A stretch of 40,923 nucleotides of DNA from an uncultured Pseudomonadota bacterium (lineage in GTDB: Bacteria; Pseudomonadota; Gammaproteobacteria; Burkholderiales; SG8-39): contig CAIVVS010000048.1 in the NCBI GenBank assembly GCA_903909415.1, forward strand, positions 1-40,923, in the 5' to 3' direction. Positions within the stretch are counted from its first letter, which is position 1; every line of letters begins with the position of its first letter. Below are positions 30,124 through 37,846 of the stretch, one piece after another. The notes beneath the pieces are model-generated. The model did not search any database, was not told the origin of the DNA, and saw only the letters and a program-made list of their open reading frames with translations. A program made the position numbers and the translations under genes.

Positions 30124-31386
30124 ATGGGCGACATCAAGGTCGACTGGCAGCGCGACGACTACTCGCGCGTGCCCTACTGGCTGTACCACGACGAGGCGGT
30201 GTACGCCGAGGAGATGGAGCGCATCTTCCGCGGCCCGGTGTGGAACTACCTCTGCCTGGAGGCCGAGCTCCCGAACCCCGGCGATTTCCGCACCACCTGG
30301 GTGGGCGACACGCCGGTGGTGGTGAGCCGCGACGCCGGAGGCACGCTGCACGCCTTCGTGAACCGCTGCACGCACCGCGGCGCGACCATCGTGAGGAAGA
30401 CCCACGGCAACGCGCCCGAGCATGTCTGCATCTACCACCGCTGGTGCTACTCGTCCTCGGGCGAGCTGATCGGCGTGCCGTTCCGCCGCGGCCTCAAGGG
30501 CGAGGGCGGCATGCCCGCCGAGTTCGACCCCAAGGCCGAGTCGCCCAAGCGCCTGCGGCTGGCCAACTACAGCGGCGTGCTGTTCGGCACCTTCTCGGAC
30601 CGATGCGAGACCATCGAGGACTACCTCGGCGGGTTCGGCACCGGCATGCTCAAGCGCTTCTTCCACAAGCCGGTGCGCATCATCGGCTACTCGCGCCAGC
30701 TGATCCACGGCAACTGGAAGCTGTACGCCGAGAACCTGCGCGACACCTACCACGCCAGCCTGCTGCACGAGTTCTTCGTCACCTACGGCGTGGACCGCGC
30801 GACGCAGAAGGGCGGCGTGAAGATGGACGCGCGCCACCGCCACAACATGAACCACGCCTACACCGCGACCGACACGCAGGAAGAGGCGCGCGCGGCCTAC
30901 GCCGGCAACAAGGGCATCGAGCTGGACCGCATGCGGCTGCGCGACACCAAGCTGCTCCAGCACACCCCGGAGTTCGACGACCGCATGAACCTGGCCGCGC
31001 CGGCGATCTTCCCCGGCGCGCTGGTGGTGCAGATCAACCATTCGCTGGCCACGCGCCAGATCCGGCCCAAGGGCGTGGACGCGCACGAGGTGTTCCAGAC
31101 CGTGTTCGGCTACGTGGACGACACGCCCGAGATGGTGCGCCACCGGCTGCTGTCGGCCAACCTGGTCGGCCCGGCGGGCCTGGTGAGCATGGAGGACGGC
31201 GAGGCGATCGAGATCATCCAGAAGGCCAGCGCCGGCGCGCCGCGCGGCGAGATGAACATCATCGAGATGGGCGGGCGCGGCCCGGTGCACGACCTGGCGC
31301 ACCGCGTGACCGAGACGCCGATCCGCGGCTTCTGGTCCTACTGGGCCGAGCTGATGGGCACCGAGGCGCCGGGAGGCATACGGTGA
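30124..31386 (+). CDS. Rieske ring-hydroxylating oxygenase alpha subunit (salicylate-5-hydroxylase-like)
   Basis: A 420-residue large subunit of a Rieske non-haem iron oxygenase. The Rieske [2Fe-2S] ligands are C82/H84 (NRCTHRGA) and C102/H105 (VCIYHRWCY; the common form is CPYHQW). The mononuclear iron site is the ENLRDTYHASLLH segment (D207, H210, H215), with a later acidic ligand expected. The GNWKLYAENLRD block, GVPFRRGLKGEGGMPAEF and long C-terminal half resemble salicylate/anthranilate-type oxygenases (NagG, AhdA, AndA). Dihydroxylation or monohydroxylation of an aromatic carboxylate is therefore likely. ATG at 30124 has AGGAG 8 bases upstream and is preferred over an in-frame ATG at 30094. 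The beta-subunit start overlaps its stop by 4 bp. No ferredoxin or reductase gene is adjacent. Confidence 0.92.
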   Translation: MGDIKVDWQRDDYSRVPYWLYHDEAVYAEEMERIFRGPVWNYLCLEAELPNPGDFRTTWVGDTPVVVSRDAGGTLHAFVNRCTHRGATIVRKTHGNAPEHVCIYHRWCYSSSGELIGVPFRRGLKGEGGMPAEFDPKAESPKRLRLANYSGVLFGTFSDRCETIEDYLGGFGTGMLKRFFHKPVRIIGYSRQLIHGNWKLYAENLRDTYHASLLHEFFVTYGVDRATQKGGVKMDARHRHNMNHAYTATDTQEEARAAYAGNKGIELDRMRLRDTKLLQHTPEFDDRMNLAAPAIFPGALVVQINHSLATRQIRPKGVDAHEVFQTVFGYVDDTPEMVRHRLLSANLVGPAGLVSMEDGEAIEIIQKASAGAPRGEMNIIEMGGRGPVHDLAHRVTETPIRGFWSYWAELMGTEAPGGIR

Positions 31387-31868
31387 GCGCGCCGGCGATC
31401 CCGCAGGACGTGCGCAACGCGGTGGGCGACCTGCTGGCCGAGTACGGCCTGGCGCTGGACGAGGACCGGCTGGAGGAATGGGTGGCGCTGTTCACGCCGG
31501 ACTGCGACTACCGCGTGGTCACGCGCGAGAACGTCGAGCAGGGCCTGACCAACATCCTGATGTGGTGCGACAACCAGGACATGCTGCGCGACCGCGTGGA
31601 CTCCTACCGCCACGTGAACGAATACAACCTGCACTGGGACCGGCACGTGATCGGCCCGGCGAAGCACCTGGGACAGGTGGACGGCAGCTGGGGCGTGGAA
31701 GCCTCCTACAGCCTGTTCCAGACCGACCTGGAAGGCGCGTCGCGCCTGTTCTCGGTGGGACGCTACCGCTTCGACCTGGTGGTCGAGGGCGGCGCTGCGC
31801 GCATCCGCCGCGCACTGGTGGTGGCCGACACCGGCCTGGTGCCGACGCTGCTCGCCACGCCGGTCTAG
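31383..31868 (+). CDS. Ring-hydroxylating oxygenase beta subunit
   Basis: A 161-residue SnoaL/NTF2-like small subunit of the Rieske oxygenase. It begins with a helix containing LLAEYGLALDEDRLEEWVALF, then DCDYRVVTRENV, and in the middle RDRVDSYRH, the usual family core; it ends with a strand-rich segment (FSVGRYRFDLVVEGG). Beta subunits contribute to alpha3-beta3 assembly and carry no redox centre. The start is GTG at 31383 within a GTGA overlap with the alpha-subunit stop, giving coupled translation. The gene stops 15 bp from the convergent ECF sigma gene, with no obvious terminator in between. Confidence 0.9.
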   Translation: MSAPAIPQDVRNAVGDLLAEYGLALDEDRLEEWVALFTPDCDYRVVTRENVEQGLTNILMWCDNQDMLRDRVDSYRHVNEYNLHWDRHVIGPAKHLGQVDGSWGVEASYSLFQTDLEGASRLFSVGRYRFDLVVEGGAARIRRALVVADTGLVPTLLATPV

Positions 31869-31883
31869 TCCGTCCACGCCGGC

Positions 31884-33110
31884 CTAGGCCGCGGGCAGGG
31901 CCGCCTTCCTGCGCGCCAGGAAATCGCGCACGGACGGATCATCAGACAGCGCGATGGCGCGGTCGTAGGCCTGCGCCGCCGGCTTCGCGCTCCCGGTCTG
32001 CGCCAGCAAATGCGCGCGTACCGCCCAGTACGGCTGGTACTCGTGCAGGGCGCGCGCATCCAGCCCATCCATCGCACGCAGCGCGGCAGCCGCGCCCTCG
32101 ACCCGCGCCAGCACCGCGATGCGCGCCACCGCGGCGCCGGCGCGCGGCCGCACCGACAGCAGCGCGTCGTACAGCGTGAGCAGCGCGCGGTCCGGCACGG
32201 CACGCAGCGATTGCGAATGCGCCGACTGGATCGCCGCTTCCAGCTGGTACGGGCCGATGCGGCGCATCGCGGCCGCGCGCGCGAGGCAGGCTTCCGCCGC
32301 GGCGATGTCCGCGCGGTTCCAGTCTGCGGCCTGCTGCTCGGACAGGGGCACGTAGGCGCCGCTGCCGTCGCGCCGCGCGGCATGGCGCGCCCGGCAGAAC
32401 AGCAGCAACGCGAGCAGGCCCAGCGGCTCGGGTTCCCGCGGCAGCAGCTCGACGGCGGCGCGCGCGAGCAGCACGGCCTCCTCCACCAGTCCGGCGCGCT
32501 GCGGGTCGCCGCCGTCCGCGCCATCCCAGCCGGTGCCGAAGGCCGCGTAGATGCCGTCGAGCACGTCCTGCAGGCGATCCGGCAGCTCGGTGGGCCCGGG
32601 CACCTCGAAGGGAATGCCGGCGTCGCGGATCTTGGCCTTGGCGCGCACCAGGCGCTGCGCCAGCGCCGCCGGCGAGGTGATGGAGGCGCCGGCCATGCGC
32701 GCCACGTCGATGCCCAGCACCGCCTGCAGCATCAGCGGCGTGCGCACCGATTCGTCCAGCGCCGGGTGCGCGCAGGCGAACATCAGGCGCAGGCGCTCGT
32801 CGGGGAAGGCCGCGCCCTCGCGTAGTTCCTGCGCCTCATCCACCAGCAAGGCGAGCGAGGCCTGCGCGGCCTCGTGCAGGCCGTCGCGGCGCCATCCATC
32901 CACCATGCGGCGGCGGGACACGGTCACCAGCCAGGCTTCCGGGGAATCGGGCACACCATTGCGCGGCCAGTCGGTGAGCGCGGCGGCAAAGGCATCGGCC
33001 AGCGCGTCCTCGGTCGCGGCCACATCGCCCGAACGCGAGGCGATGATGGCCACCAGCCGGCCGTAGGACTGGCGCGCGACGGCCTCGGCCGCCGCCGCAG
33101 CGCTGCTCAC
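31884..33110 (-). CDS. ECF42-type (SigJ/DUF6596) RNA polymerase sigma factor
   Basis: A 408-residue sigma factor. Residues about 10-80 are sigma-2 (ATEDALADAFAAALTDWP, then SPEAWLVTVSRRRMVDGWRR). A sigma-4-like region follows to about residue 180. The remaining 220 residues form the helical, TPR-like C-terminal extension (DUF6596) that defines group ECF42 and replaces an anti-sigma factor as activity controller. The long extension contains EPLGLLALLLFCRARHAAR, EQQAADWNRADI and GPYQLEAAIQSAH, all characteristic. The start is GTG at 33110. The DGPF/YCII-domain gene lies 56 bp upstream on the same strand, the standard ECF42 partnership. The signal it answers is unknown; no anti-sigma gene is seen. 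Confidence 0.92.
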   Translation of the reverse strand: MSSAAAAAEAVARQSYGRLVAIIASRSGDVAATEDALADAFAAALTDWPRNGVPDSPEAWLVTVSRRRMVDGWRRDGLHEAAQASLALLVDEAQELREGAAFPDERLRLMFACAHPALDESVRTPLMLQAVLGIDVARMAGASITSPAALAQRLVRAKAKIRDAGIPFEVPGPTELPDRLQDVLDGIYAAFGTGWDGADGGDPQRAGLVEEAVLLARAAVELLPREPEPLGLLALLLFCRARHAARRDGSGAYVPLSEQQAADWNRADIAAAEACLARAAAMRRIGPYQLEAAIQSAHSQSLRAVPDRALLTLYDALLSVRPRAGAAVARIAVLARVEGAAAALRAMDGLDARALHEYQPYWAVRAHLLAQTGSAKPAAQAYDRAIALSDDPSVRDFLARRKAALPAA

Positions 33111-33116
33111 GCGGAC

Positions 33117-33175
33117 TTGGCCCGGCTCACGCCGGCGTCGCGCGTCTCACGCCAACCTGGCGCGGCTCACGCCGC
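33117..33175. repeat. Imperfect repeats between the YCII-type and ECF genes
   Basis: TTGGCCCGGCTCACGCCG (from 33117) and CTGGCGCGGCTCACGCCG (from 33159) differ at only a few positions, and a related GCGTCTCACGCCAA lies between. They fill the 56-bp spacer. Either degenerate tandem duplication or a sequence-variable spacer; no function is evident. Confidence 0.5.
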
Positions 33176-33529
33176 CGCGGGAGGCGGCAGGCAGGGACGC
33201 ACCTCGACGCTGCCGGTCGCGGCGCAGGGCGCGCGCGCGGCCCACTCCAGCGCGACGTCGAGGTTATCCACCTCGAGCAGGAAGAAGCCGCCGAGCTGTT
33301 CCTTGGAATCCGCGTACGGCCCGTCCTGGATGGCGCGCTTGCCATCGCGCACCCGCACCGTGCTGCCGGTGGCGGGCGGCTGCAGGCCGGCGCCGCCGCG
33401 CACGAAGCCGGTGGCCTCGATCGCCTTGATGTAGGCCATCCAGCCTCCCCAGTAGGCCTCGGCGCGCTTGGGGTCCTCGCGGGACGCGGCGTCATCGGCG
33501 GTTTCGCGGAAGGCGATCATGTATTGCAT
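33167..33529 (-). CDS. YCII-related DGPF-domain protein, partner of the ECF42 sigma factor
   Basis: A 120-residue ferredoxin-like-fold protein (YciI/DGPF). It begins MQYMIAF, has AYWGGWMAYIKAIEATGFVRGG, and carries the signature segment DGPYADSKEQLGGFFLLEV that names the DGPF family, with conserved Asp/Lys/Glu around residues 69-77. DGPF proteins are almost always encoded beside ECF42 sigma factors and are their regulon members; their biochemical role is not settled. ATG at 33529 has AGGAG 7 bases upstream. A TGTCGA / CGTC promoter, the type used by ECF42, lies 42 bases further up. Confidence 0.9.
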   Translation of the reverse strand: MQYMIAFRETADDAASREDPKRAEAYWGGWMAYIKAIEATGFVRGGAGLQPPATGSTVRVRDGKRAIQDGPYADSKEQLGGFFLLEVDNLDVALEWAARAPCAATGSVEVRPCLPPPAAA

Positions 33530-33570
33530 GCTGTTCTCCTGGAAGTTGAGAGCGGTCTGCTCAGCTTCAT

Positions 33571-33598
33571 GACGCGTGACAGGGGGCGGATTTCGACA
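33571..33598 (-). promoter_or_regulatory. ECF42-type promoter for the DGPF-sigma unit
   Basis: On the minus strand, TGTCGA (33598-33593) is followed after 18 bases by CGTC (33574-33571). ECF42 sigma factors are known for TGTCGA -35 and CGA/TC -10 elements in front of DGPF genes. The CGTC ends 42 bases before the ATG at 33529, so the operon is probably autoregulated. Confidence 0.6.
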
Positions 33599-33612
33599 AA
33601 GTCAAATTATTC

Positions 33613-33633
33613 AATAATATCAGCCACTTATGC
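33613..33633 (-). repeat. 21-bp intergenic repeat, copy B
   Basis: Exact 21-base match to 13596-13616, located 15 bases upstream of the ECF42-type -35 element and downstream of the TSUP stop at 33650. Reading toward the DGPF gene it starts GCATAAGTGG and ends CTGATATTATT, preceded in both copies by GAAAA and GGCC blocks. Confidence 0.85.
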
Positions 33634-33649
33634 CGTTTTCGGCCCGTTT

Positions 33650-34414
33650 TCACATCTTGGACAGGGTACGCACCGCAAGGTAGGCGCCCAGCAGCCAGAG
33701 CGCGAGGAAGAACAGCTTCCTGAACAGCACCGGGTTGGCGCGCTTGCGCAGCGACGTGCCGGCGACCATGCCGACGATGGCCGGCAGCAGCGCGAGCAGC
33801 GAGGCGCCGGCCGCCGCGCCGTGCATCACGCCGGTGTGCAGCAGGCTGACGCCCAGCGAAACAGTCGACACGGTGAACGCGATGCCCAGCGCCTGGATCA
33901 GCGAGTCGCGGTCCAGTTCCAGCGCCTGGATGTAGGGCACGGCGGGCACCACGAACACGCCGGTGGCCGCGGTGATCACGCCGCTGGTGAAGCCGACCGG
34001 AAAGCCCAGCCAGCGCTCCCAGCGCGGCGGCACGTGCATGCGCAGCTGCGCCAGGCCCAGCGACGCATATGCCACCAGCGACAGGCCCAGGCCCACCGAG
34101 GCCCATTGCGCCCACGGCCCGGTCATCAGCCCGGAGCCCGAGGCCACGCCGACGCACACGCCGACCAGCATCCACGCCAGCCGGCGCAGCAGCACCAGCA
34201 GCCCCGGCCCGACGGCGAGCTGCCAGACGTTGGTCGCGATGGACGGCAGCACCAGCAGCGAGGCGGCCTGCGCCGGGCTCATCGCAAGGCTGAGCACGCC
34301 CATCACCACCGAGGGCAGGCCCAGGCCCACCATGCCCTTGATCAGCCCGGCGAGCGTGAACGCGAAAGCGACCAGCGCGATGATCGCCGGGTCGGTGAGC
34401 GAGACGCCACCCAC
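33650..34414 (-). CDS. TSUP (TauE/SafE) family permease
   Basis: A 254-residue inner-membrane protein with about eight hydrophobic segments and the paired TSUP motifs: FTLAGLIKGMVGLGLPSVVMG near the N-terminus and GFPVGFTSGVITAATGVFVVP in the second half. Substrates in the family are small anions, often sulfonates, sulfite or carboxylates. The start is GTG at 34414, directly next to the TAG of the methyltransferase-like gene (34415-34417), so translation is probably coupled. It is followed by an AT-rich spacer with the 21-bp repeat and the ECF42-type promoter. Confidence 0.85.
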   Translation of the reverse strand: MGGVSLTDPAIIALVAFAFTLAGLIKGMVGLGLPSVVMGVLSLAMSPAQAASLLVLPSIATNVWQLAVGPGLLVLLRRLAWMLVGVCVGVASGSGLMTGPWAQWASVGLGLSLVAYASLGLAQLRMHVPPRWERWLGFPVGFTSGVITAATGVFVVPAVPYIQALELDRDSLIQALGIAFTVSTVSLGVSLLHTGVMHGAAAGASLLALLPAIVGMVAGTSLRKRANPVLFRKLFFLALWLLGAYLAVRTLSKM

Positions 34415-35065
34415 CTAGCCGCCCTGCCGCGCCAGGAACGCATCCTCGAGTTCGGCTGCGCGCATCTGCGCCCAGGCCAGCAACAGGGAACGCAGGGCCG
34501 GCTCATCCGGCATGCTGAAGATCACGTCGTCCACCACCTGCACCAGCGGCGGCGCCTTGGAGGCCCCCGCACCCGCGGCACCGGGCAGCGCGGCCAGCAC
34601 CTGCCCGATGCCGGGCCAGCGCGCCGGGTCATGCGGCAGCGGTGGCGCGCCCAGGAACAGGCGCGCGTCGTCGATCAGCACGATGTCCTGCGGCCGCGTG
34701 CCAAGGCACGCGAGTTCATCGAGCAGCGGGCAGGGATCGTCCTCGCCCGCGGTGCCCGCGCCCGACCAGTGGCCATCCAGCCAGTAGACCGCCCGCTTCT
34801 CGCCCAGCGACGCAACGATGCCCGGCAGCACGGCGCGCGAATCGCCCAGGTGCGCGCGCACCCCGGGCAGGGCCGAGAGCGCCACCTGGTTGGCGGCATG
34901 CAGCGCCGGTTCGCGCTCGATGGTGTGCACCTCGGCGAAGCGCCCGGCCGCCCAGCGCGTGGTCGCGCCGCGGAACGTCCCGGTCTCGACGAACACCGTC
35001 GCGCCCGCGGCCCTGGCCAGCGCGGTGACGATGCCGCCCGGTATGCCGGCGGTGACGATGCCCAA
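34415..35065 (-). CDS. Class I SAM-methyltransferase-like protein
   Basis: A 216-residue Rossmann-fold protein. VFVETGTFRGATTRWAA (24-40) corresponds to methyltransferase motif I, followed by VHTIEREP where an acidic residue would bind the ribose, HLGDSRAVL, and WLDGHWSGAGTAGEDD, a block conserved in a family of uncharacterised bacterial proteins related to FkbM-type enzymes. The C-terminal LIDDARLFLG and VVDDVIF suggest an acidic, perhaps metal-binding, pocket. Methyl transfer is probable from the fold only; no substrate can be named. ATG at 35065 begins MGIVTAGIPGGIV. The TSUP gene starts at the base after its stop, implying coupling. Confidence 0.7.
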   Translation of the reverse strand: MGIVTAGIPGGIVTALARAAGATVFVETGTFRGATTRWAAGRFAEVHTIEREPALHAANQVALSALPGVRAHLGDSRAVLPGIVASLGEKRAVYWLDGHWSGAGTAGEDDPCPLLDELACLGTRPQDIVLIDDARLFLGAPPLPHDPARWPGIGQVLAALPGAAGAGASKAPPLVQVVDDVIFSMPDEPALRSLLLAWAQMRAAELEDAFLARQGG

Positions 35066-35135
35066 TCGATCCTCCTTGTGCGTGCCCGCAGTGTAGCGCC
35101 TGCATGGGTGCGCCCGACGCAGGCGGTGGCGCGGT

Positions 35136-35858
35136 TCAGCGCAGCGCCGTCCAGAGCAGGGTCAGGCCCGAGGCGACCATCAGCGCGTCCATCAGCAGCC
35201 GGAAGCGCTCGGGCGACATCCGCAGCACGAAGCGCTTGGCGAGGAAGGAGCCGACCATCAGCGAGCTGCCCACCACCAGGCCCTGCACCAGGATGTCCGC
35301 GGGCAGCGCGCCATAGGCCTGGAACACCGCGGTCTTGGACAGGTACACCGCCAGCGAGGCCACCGCCTCGGTGGAGATGAAGGCGCCGCGCGCCAGGCCG
35401 TGCGCGATGAACAGCGGCGCGGTGACCGGCCCGGTGGACACGACGATGCCGGTGACGAAGCCGATGGGCGCCGCAAGCAGGGCCAGGTGCCACAGCCCGA
35501 GCCGGATGTCGCGCGCCGCCATCCAGCGGCGGATCGGCACCATGGCGATGAAGAACGCGCCCAGCGACACCTCGACCAGGCGCGGCGGCAGGGCGAGCAG
35601 GGTGTGCGCCCCGAGCGCGGCGCAGGGCGCGCCGGTCACCGCCCAGGCCGCGGCGGCGCGCCACTGGACGTCGCGCCACCACACCACGATGCGCGAGGCG
35701 TTGGCGAGCAGCGCCGCCACCGCCATGATGGGCACGGCGTGCAGCGGCCCGTGCACGATCACCAGCACCGGCATCAGCAGGATGGACGCGCCGAAGCCGA
35801 CGATGCCGCCTATCGTGCCGGCCACCAGGCCGACCACCAGCACGAAGAGCAGTTCCAA
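35136..35858 (-). CDS. TSUP (TauE/SafE) family permease
   Basis: A 240-residue membrane protein with the TSUP duplicated pattern: GLVAGTIGGIVGFGASILLMPVL (start) and APIGFVTGIVVSTGPVTAPLFIAHG (middle), about eight hydrophobic segments in all. The likely start is TTG at 35858 (reads MELLFVLVVG), placing helix 1 at the very N-terminus; no good ribosome site is seen, and internal GTG codons a few residues later are alternatives. It follows the exported deaminase-fold gene by 6 bases, at the end of the Liv transporter unit, so it may move a product of that pathway. Substrate unknown. Confidence 0.82.
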   Translation of the reverse strand: MELLFVLVVGLVAGTIGGIVGFGASILLMPVLVIVHGPLHAVPIMAVAALLANASRIVVWWRDVQWRAAAAWAVTGAPCAALGAHTLLALPPRLVEVSLGAFFIAMVPIRRWMAARDIRLGLWHLALLAAPIGFVTGIVVSTGPVTAPLFIAHGLARGAFISTEAVASLAVYLSKTAVFQAYGALPADILVQGLVVGSSLMVGSFLAKRFVLRMSPERFRLLMDALMVASGLTLLWTALR

Positions 35859-35864
35859 GCGGGG

Positions 35865-36350
35865 TCAGGACCCGCGCGGCGCGCCCGCGTCCTGCAACGA
35901 CTCGCCGTGCAGCATGCGCGCCACCCGCGCCCGCGCCGCACCGGCCTCGCACATCGGGCAGGCGCGCGAGGTGCCGTAGAGCACCGCGCCGGACAGGTCG
36001 TTGCGGCCGAGCCGCCTCTGGGCGTCGCGCAGCGCCTGCATCTCGGCGTGCGCGGTCGGGTCGTTCGCGGTCAGCACCGCGCTGATGCCCTCGCCGACGA
36101 TGCGCCCGTCCAGCACCAGCACGGCGCCGTAGGCCTGGTCGCCGCGCGCCAGCGATTCGCGGCGCATCGCGAAGGCGCGCGCCATGAAGCCGGCGGGTCC
36201 GGCCTGGTCAGGCTGGGTGATGGCGGTGAAGGCCGCCGCCTGTGCGTGGAGCATGCGCTGCGGCCACGCGAGCAGCGTGACGGCGAGTGCCGCGAGCGCC
36301 TTGGACGCGCCGCGGCGCGAACGCCGTTCAGGTTGCGTTGTAGCCGCCAT
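35865..36350 (-). CDS. Cytidine/deoxycytidylate-deaminase-fold protein with N-terminal export signal
   Basis: A 161-residue protein. The zinc-deaminase motifs are complete: HAE at 101-103 (DPTAHAEMQAL) and CPMC (131-134), with SRA before it as in guanine/tRNA-adenosine-type deaminases. What is odd is the N-terminus: SRRGASKALAALAVTLLAW followed by PQRMLHAQA looks like a twin-arginine-type signal peptide with cleavage near residue 38. Deaminases of this fold are normally cytosolic. A downstream start at Met56 would remove the signal and give a short cytosolic form. ATG at 36350 overlaps the SDR stop by 23 bp, supporting coupled translation. Zinc-dependent hydrolytic deamination (or another C-N or C-Cl bond hydrolysis) is likely; substrate unknown. 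Confidence 0.82.
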   Translation of the reverse strand: MAATTQPERRSRRGASKALAALAVTLLAWPQRMLHAQAAAFTAITQPDQAGPAGFMARAFAMRRESLARGDQAYGAVLVLDGRIVGEGISAVLTANDPTAHAEMQALRDAQRRLGRNDLSGAVLYGTSRACPMCEAGAARARVARMLHGESLQDAGAPRGS

Positions 36351-37098
36351 CGATCAGCAGGTCCGAGCCCGTCATGAAACTGGAGGCATCGGATGCGAGG
36401 AACACCGCGGCCGTGGCTAGTTCTTCGGGCTGGCCGAGGCGCCCCAGCAGGTGCTTGGGGCCGGAGAGCTTGCGTGCCTCCTCCATGCTGCCGAAGCGCG
36501 ACACCAGGCGCGGCGTCTCGACCGCGCCGGGCGAGAGCGAATTGACGCGTATGCCCTGCTTCGCGTGGTCGGCCGCCATGGCGCGCGCCATCTGGATCAG
36601 CGCGCCCTTGGTGGTGCAGTAGGCGATGCGCTTGGTCGCGGCCACCGAGCCGAGCTGGGACGCGATCAGGATCACGCTGCCGCCGCCGGCCTTCACCATG
36701 TGCGGGATCGCCGCCTTGGACAGCAGGAAGGCCCCGCCCATGTTCACCGCGACCACGCGGTTCCAGTCGGCGAACGAATAGTCCAGCACGTCGCCGCTCG
36801 GGTCGTTGCCGGCCGCGCCGCTCACCAGCACGTGCAGCGCGCCGAACTCCGCCACGCAGCGCGCGACGAAGCCCTGGGTGTCAGACTCCGAGGCCACGTC
36901 GCCGGACAGCGCGATCGCGCGCCCGCCCTTGGCGGTGATGGCGGCCACGGTGTCCGCCGCCGCCTTCGGGTCCAGGTCCACGCAGGCCACCGCCGCGCCC
37001 GCCTCGCCATAGGCCTCGCAGATCGCGCGGCCTATGCCGCCGCCCGCGCCGCTGACCAGCGCCACCTTGCCCTTGAGGGAAAACTTGTCCAGCACCAT
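36328..37098 (-). CDS. SDR-family oxidoreductase (classical active site)
   Basis: A 256-residue classical short-chain dehydrogenase. NAD(P) motif SGAGGGIG (16-23), D41 after beta-2 (CVDLD, favouring NAD over NADP), S147, Y160 and K164 (AYCTTKGAL), and the typical NSLSPGAVETP and C-terminal SDLLIDGGYNAT. The usual NNAG is VSGAAG (92-97), a mild change. Unlike the SDR at 15740 its catalytic set is intact, so alcohol/ketone oxidoreduction is expected. ATG at 37098 lies 28 bases after the LivF stop, so the gene is probably read from the transporter operon and acts on the imported compound. Confidence 0.92.
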   Translation of the reverse strand: MVLDKFSLKGKVALVSGAGGGIGRAICEAYGEAGAAVACVDLDPKAAADTVAAITAKGGRAIALSGDVASESDTQGFVARCVAEFGALHVLVSGAAGNDPSGDVLDYSFADWNRVVAVNMGGAFLLSKAAIPHMVKAGGGSVILIASQLGSVAATKRIAYCTTKGALIQMARAMAADHAKQGIRVNSLSPGAVETPRLVSRFGSMEEARKLSGPKHLLGRLGQPEELATAAVFLASDASSFMTGSDLLIDGGYNAT

Positions 37099-37126
37099 GC
37101 GCTGCTCCAGGTTGCGGGCCGCGCGC

Positions 37127-37846
37127 TCAGCGCCGGCCCAGGTAGGCTTCCTTGACCCGCTCGTCGTGCTTGAGGTCGGCGCAGGCGCCGCTGGCGATGA
37201 CGCTGCCGGTCTGCAGCACGTAGCCGCGCTTGGCGGTCTCCAGCGCGTAGCGGGCGTTCTGCTCCACCAGCAGCACGCTGGTGCCGGTGGCGTTGATCGC
37301 GCGTATGCCGCGGAAGAGCTCCTGCACCACGAGGGGCGCGCGGCCGAGCGAGGGCTCGTCCAGGCACAGCAGGCGGGGCTCGGACATCAGCGCGCGCGAC
37401 AGCGCGAGCATCTGCTGCTCGCCGCCGGACAAGGTGCCGGCGCGCTGGTCGGCGCGCTCGCGCAGGCGCGGGAACATGTCCATCATGCGTTCGATCAGCG
37501 CGGCGACCTTGGGCCTGTCCTTGCGGTACTTGTAGCCGCCCATCTCCAGGTTCTCGCGCACCGACAGGAACGGGAACACGCGCCGCCCCTCGGGCACGAG
37601 CGCGATGCCGGCCAGCGCGCGCTCGTGCGCCGGCAGCTTGGTGATGTCGCGGCCCTCGAACAGGATGCGCCCGCGCCGCGGGATCATCGCGCCGGCGACG
37701 CCGCGCAGCGTGGTGCTCTTGCCCGCGCCGTTGGCGCCGACCAGGGTGACGATCTCGCCCGCGCCGACCTCGAAGGACATGTCGCGCACCGCGGCCACGT
37801 CGCCATAGGCGAGTTCCAGTGATTCGGCCTGCAGCAGCGCGCTCAT
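37127..37846 (-). CDS. livF: Branched-chain amino-acid-type ABC transporter ATPase LivF
   Basis: A 239-residue ABC ATPase, second of the pair that powers a Liv-type (HAAT) importer at the inner membrane. Walker A is GANGAGKST (37-45), signature LSGGEQQM, Walker B LLCLDEPSLG, and the LivF hallmark LVEQNARYAL and GYVLQTGSVIASG are present. Its ATG at 37846 overlaps the LivG stop by 4 bp. Liv-type systems in Burkholderiales often import aromatic acids, amides or urea rather than amino acids, so the gene name marks family, not ligand. Confidence 0.93.
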   Translation of the reverse strand: MSALLQAESLELAYGDVAAVRDMSFEVGAGEIVTLVGANGAGKSTTLRGVAGAMIPRRGRILFEGRDITKLPAHERALAGIALVPEGRRVFPFLSVRENLEMGGYKYRKDRPKVAALIERMMDMFPRLRERADQRAGTLSGGEQQMLALSRALMSEPRLLCLDEPSLGRAPLVVQELFRGIRAINATGTSVLLVEQNARYALETAKRGYVLQTGSVIASGACADLKHDERVKEAYLGRR

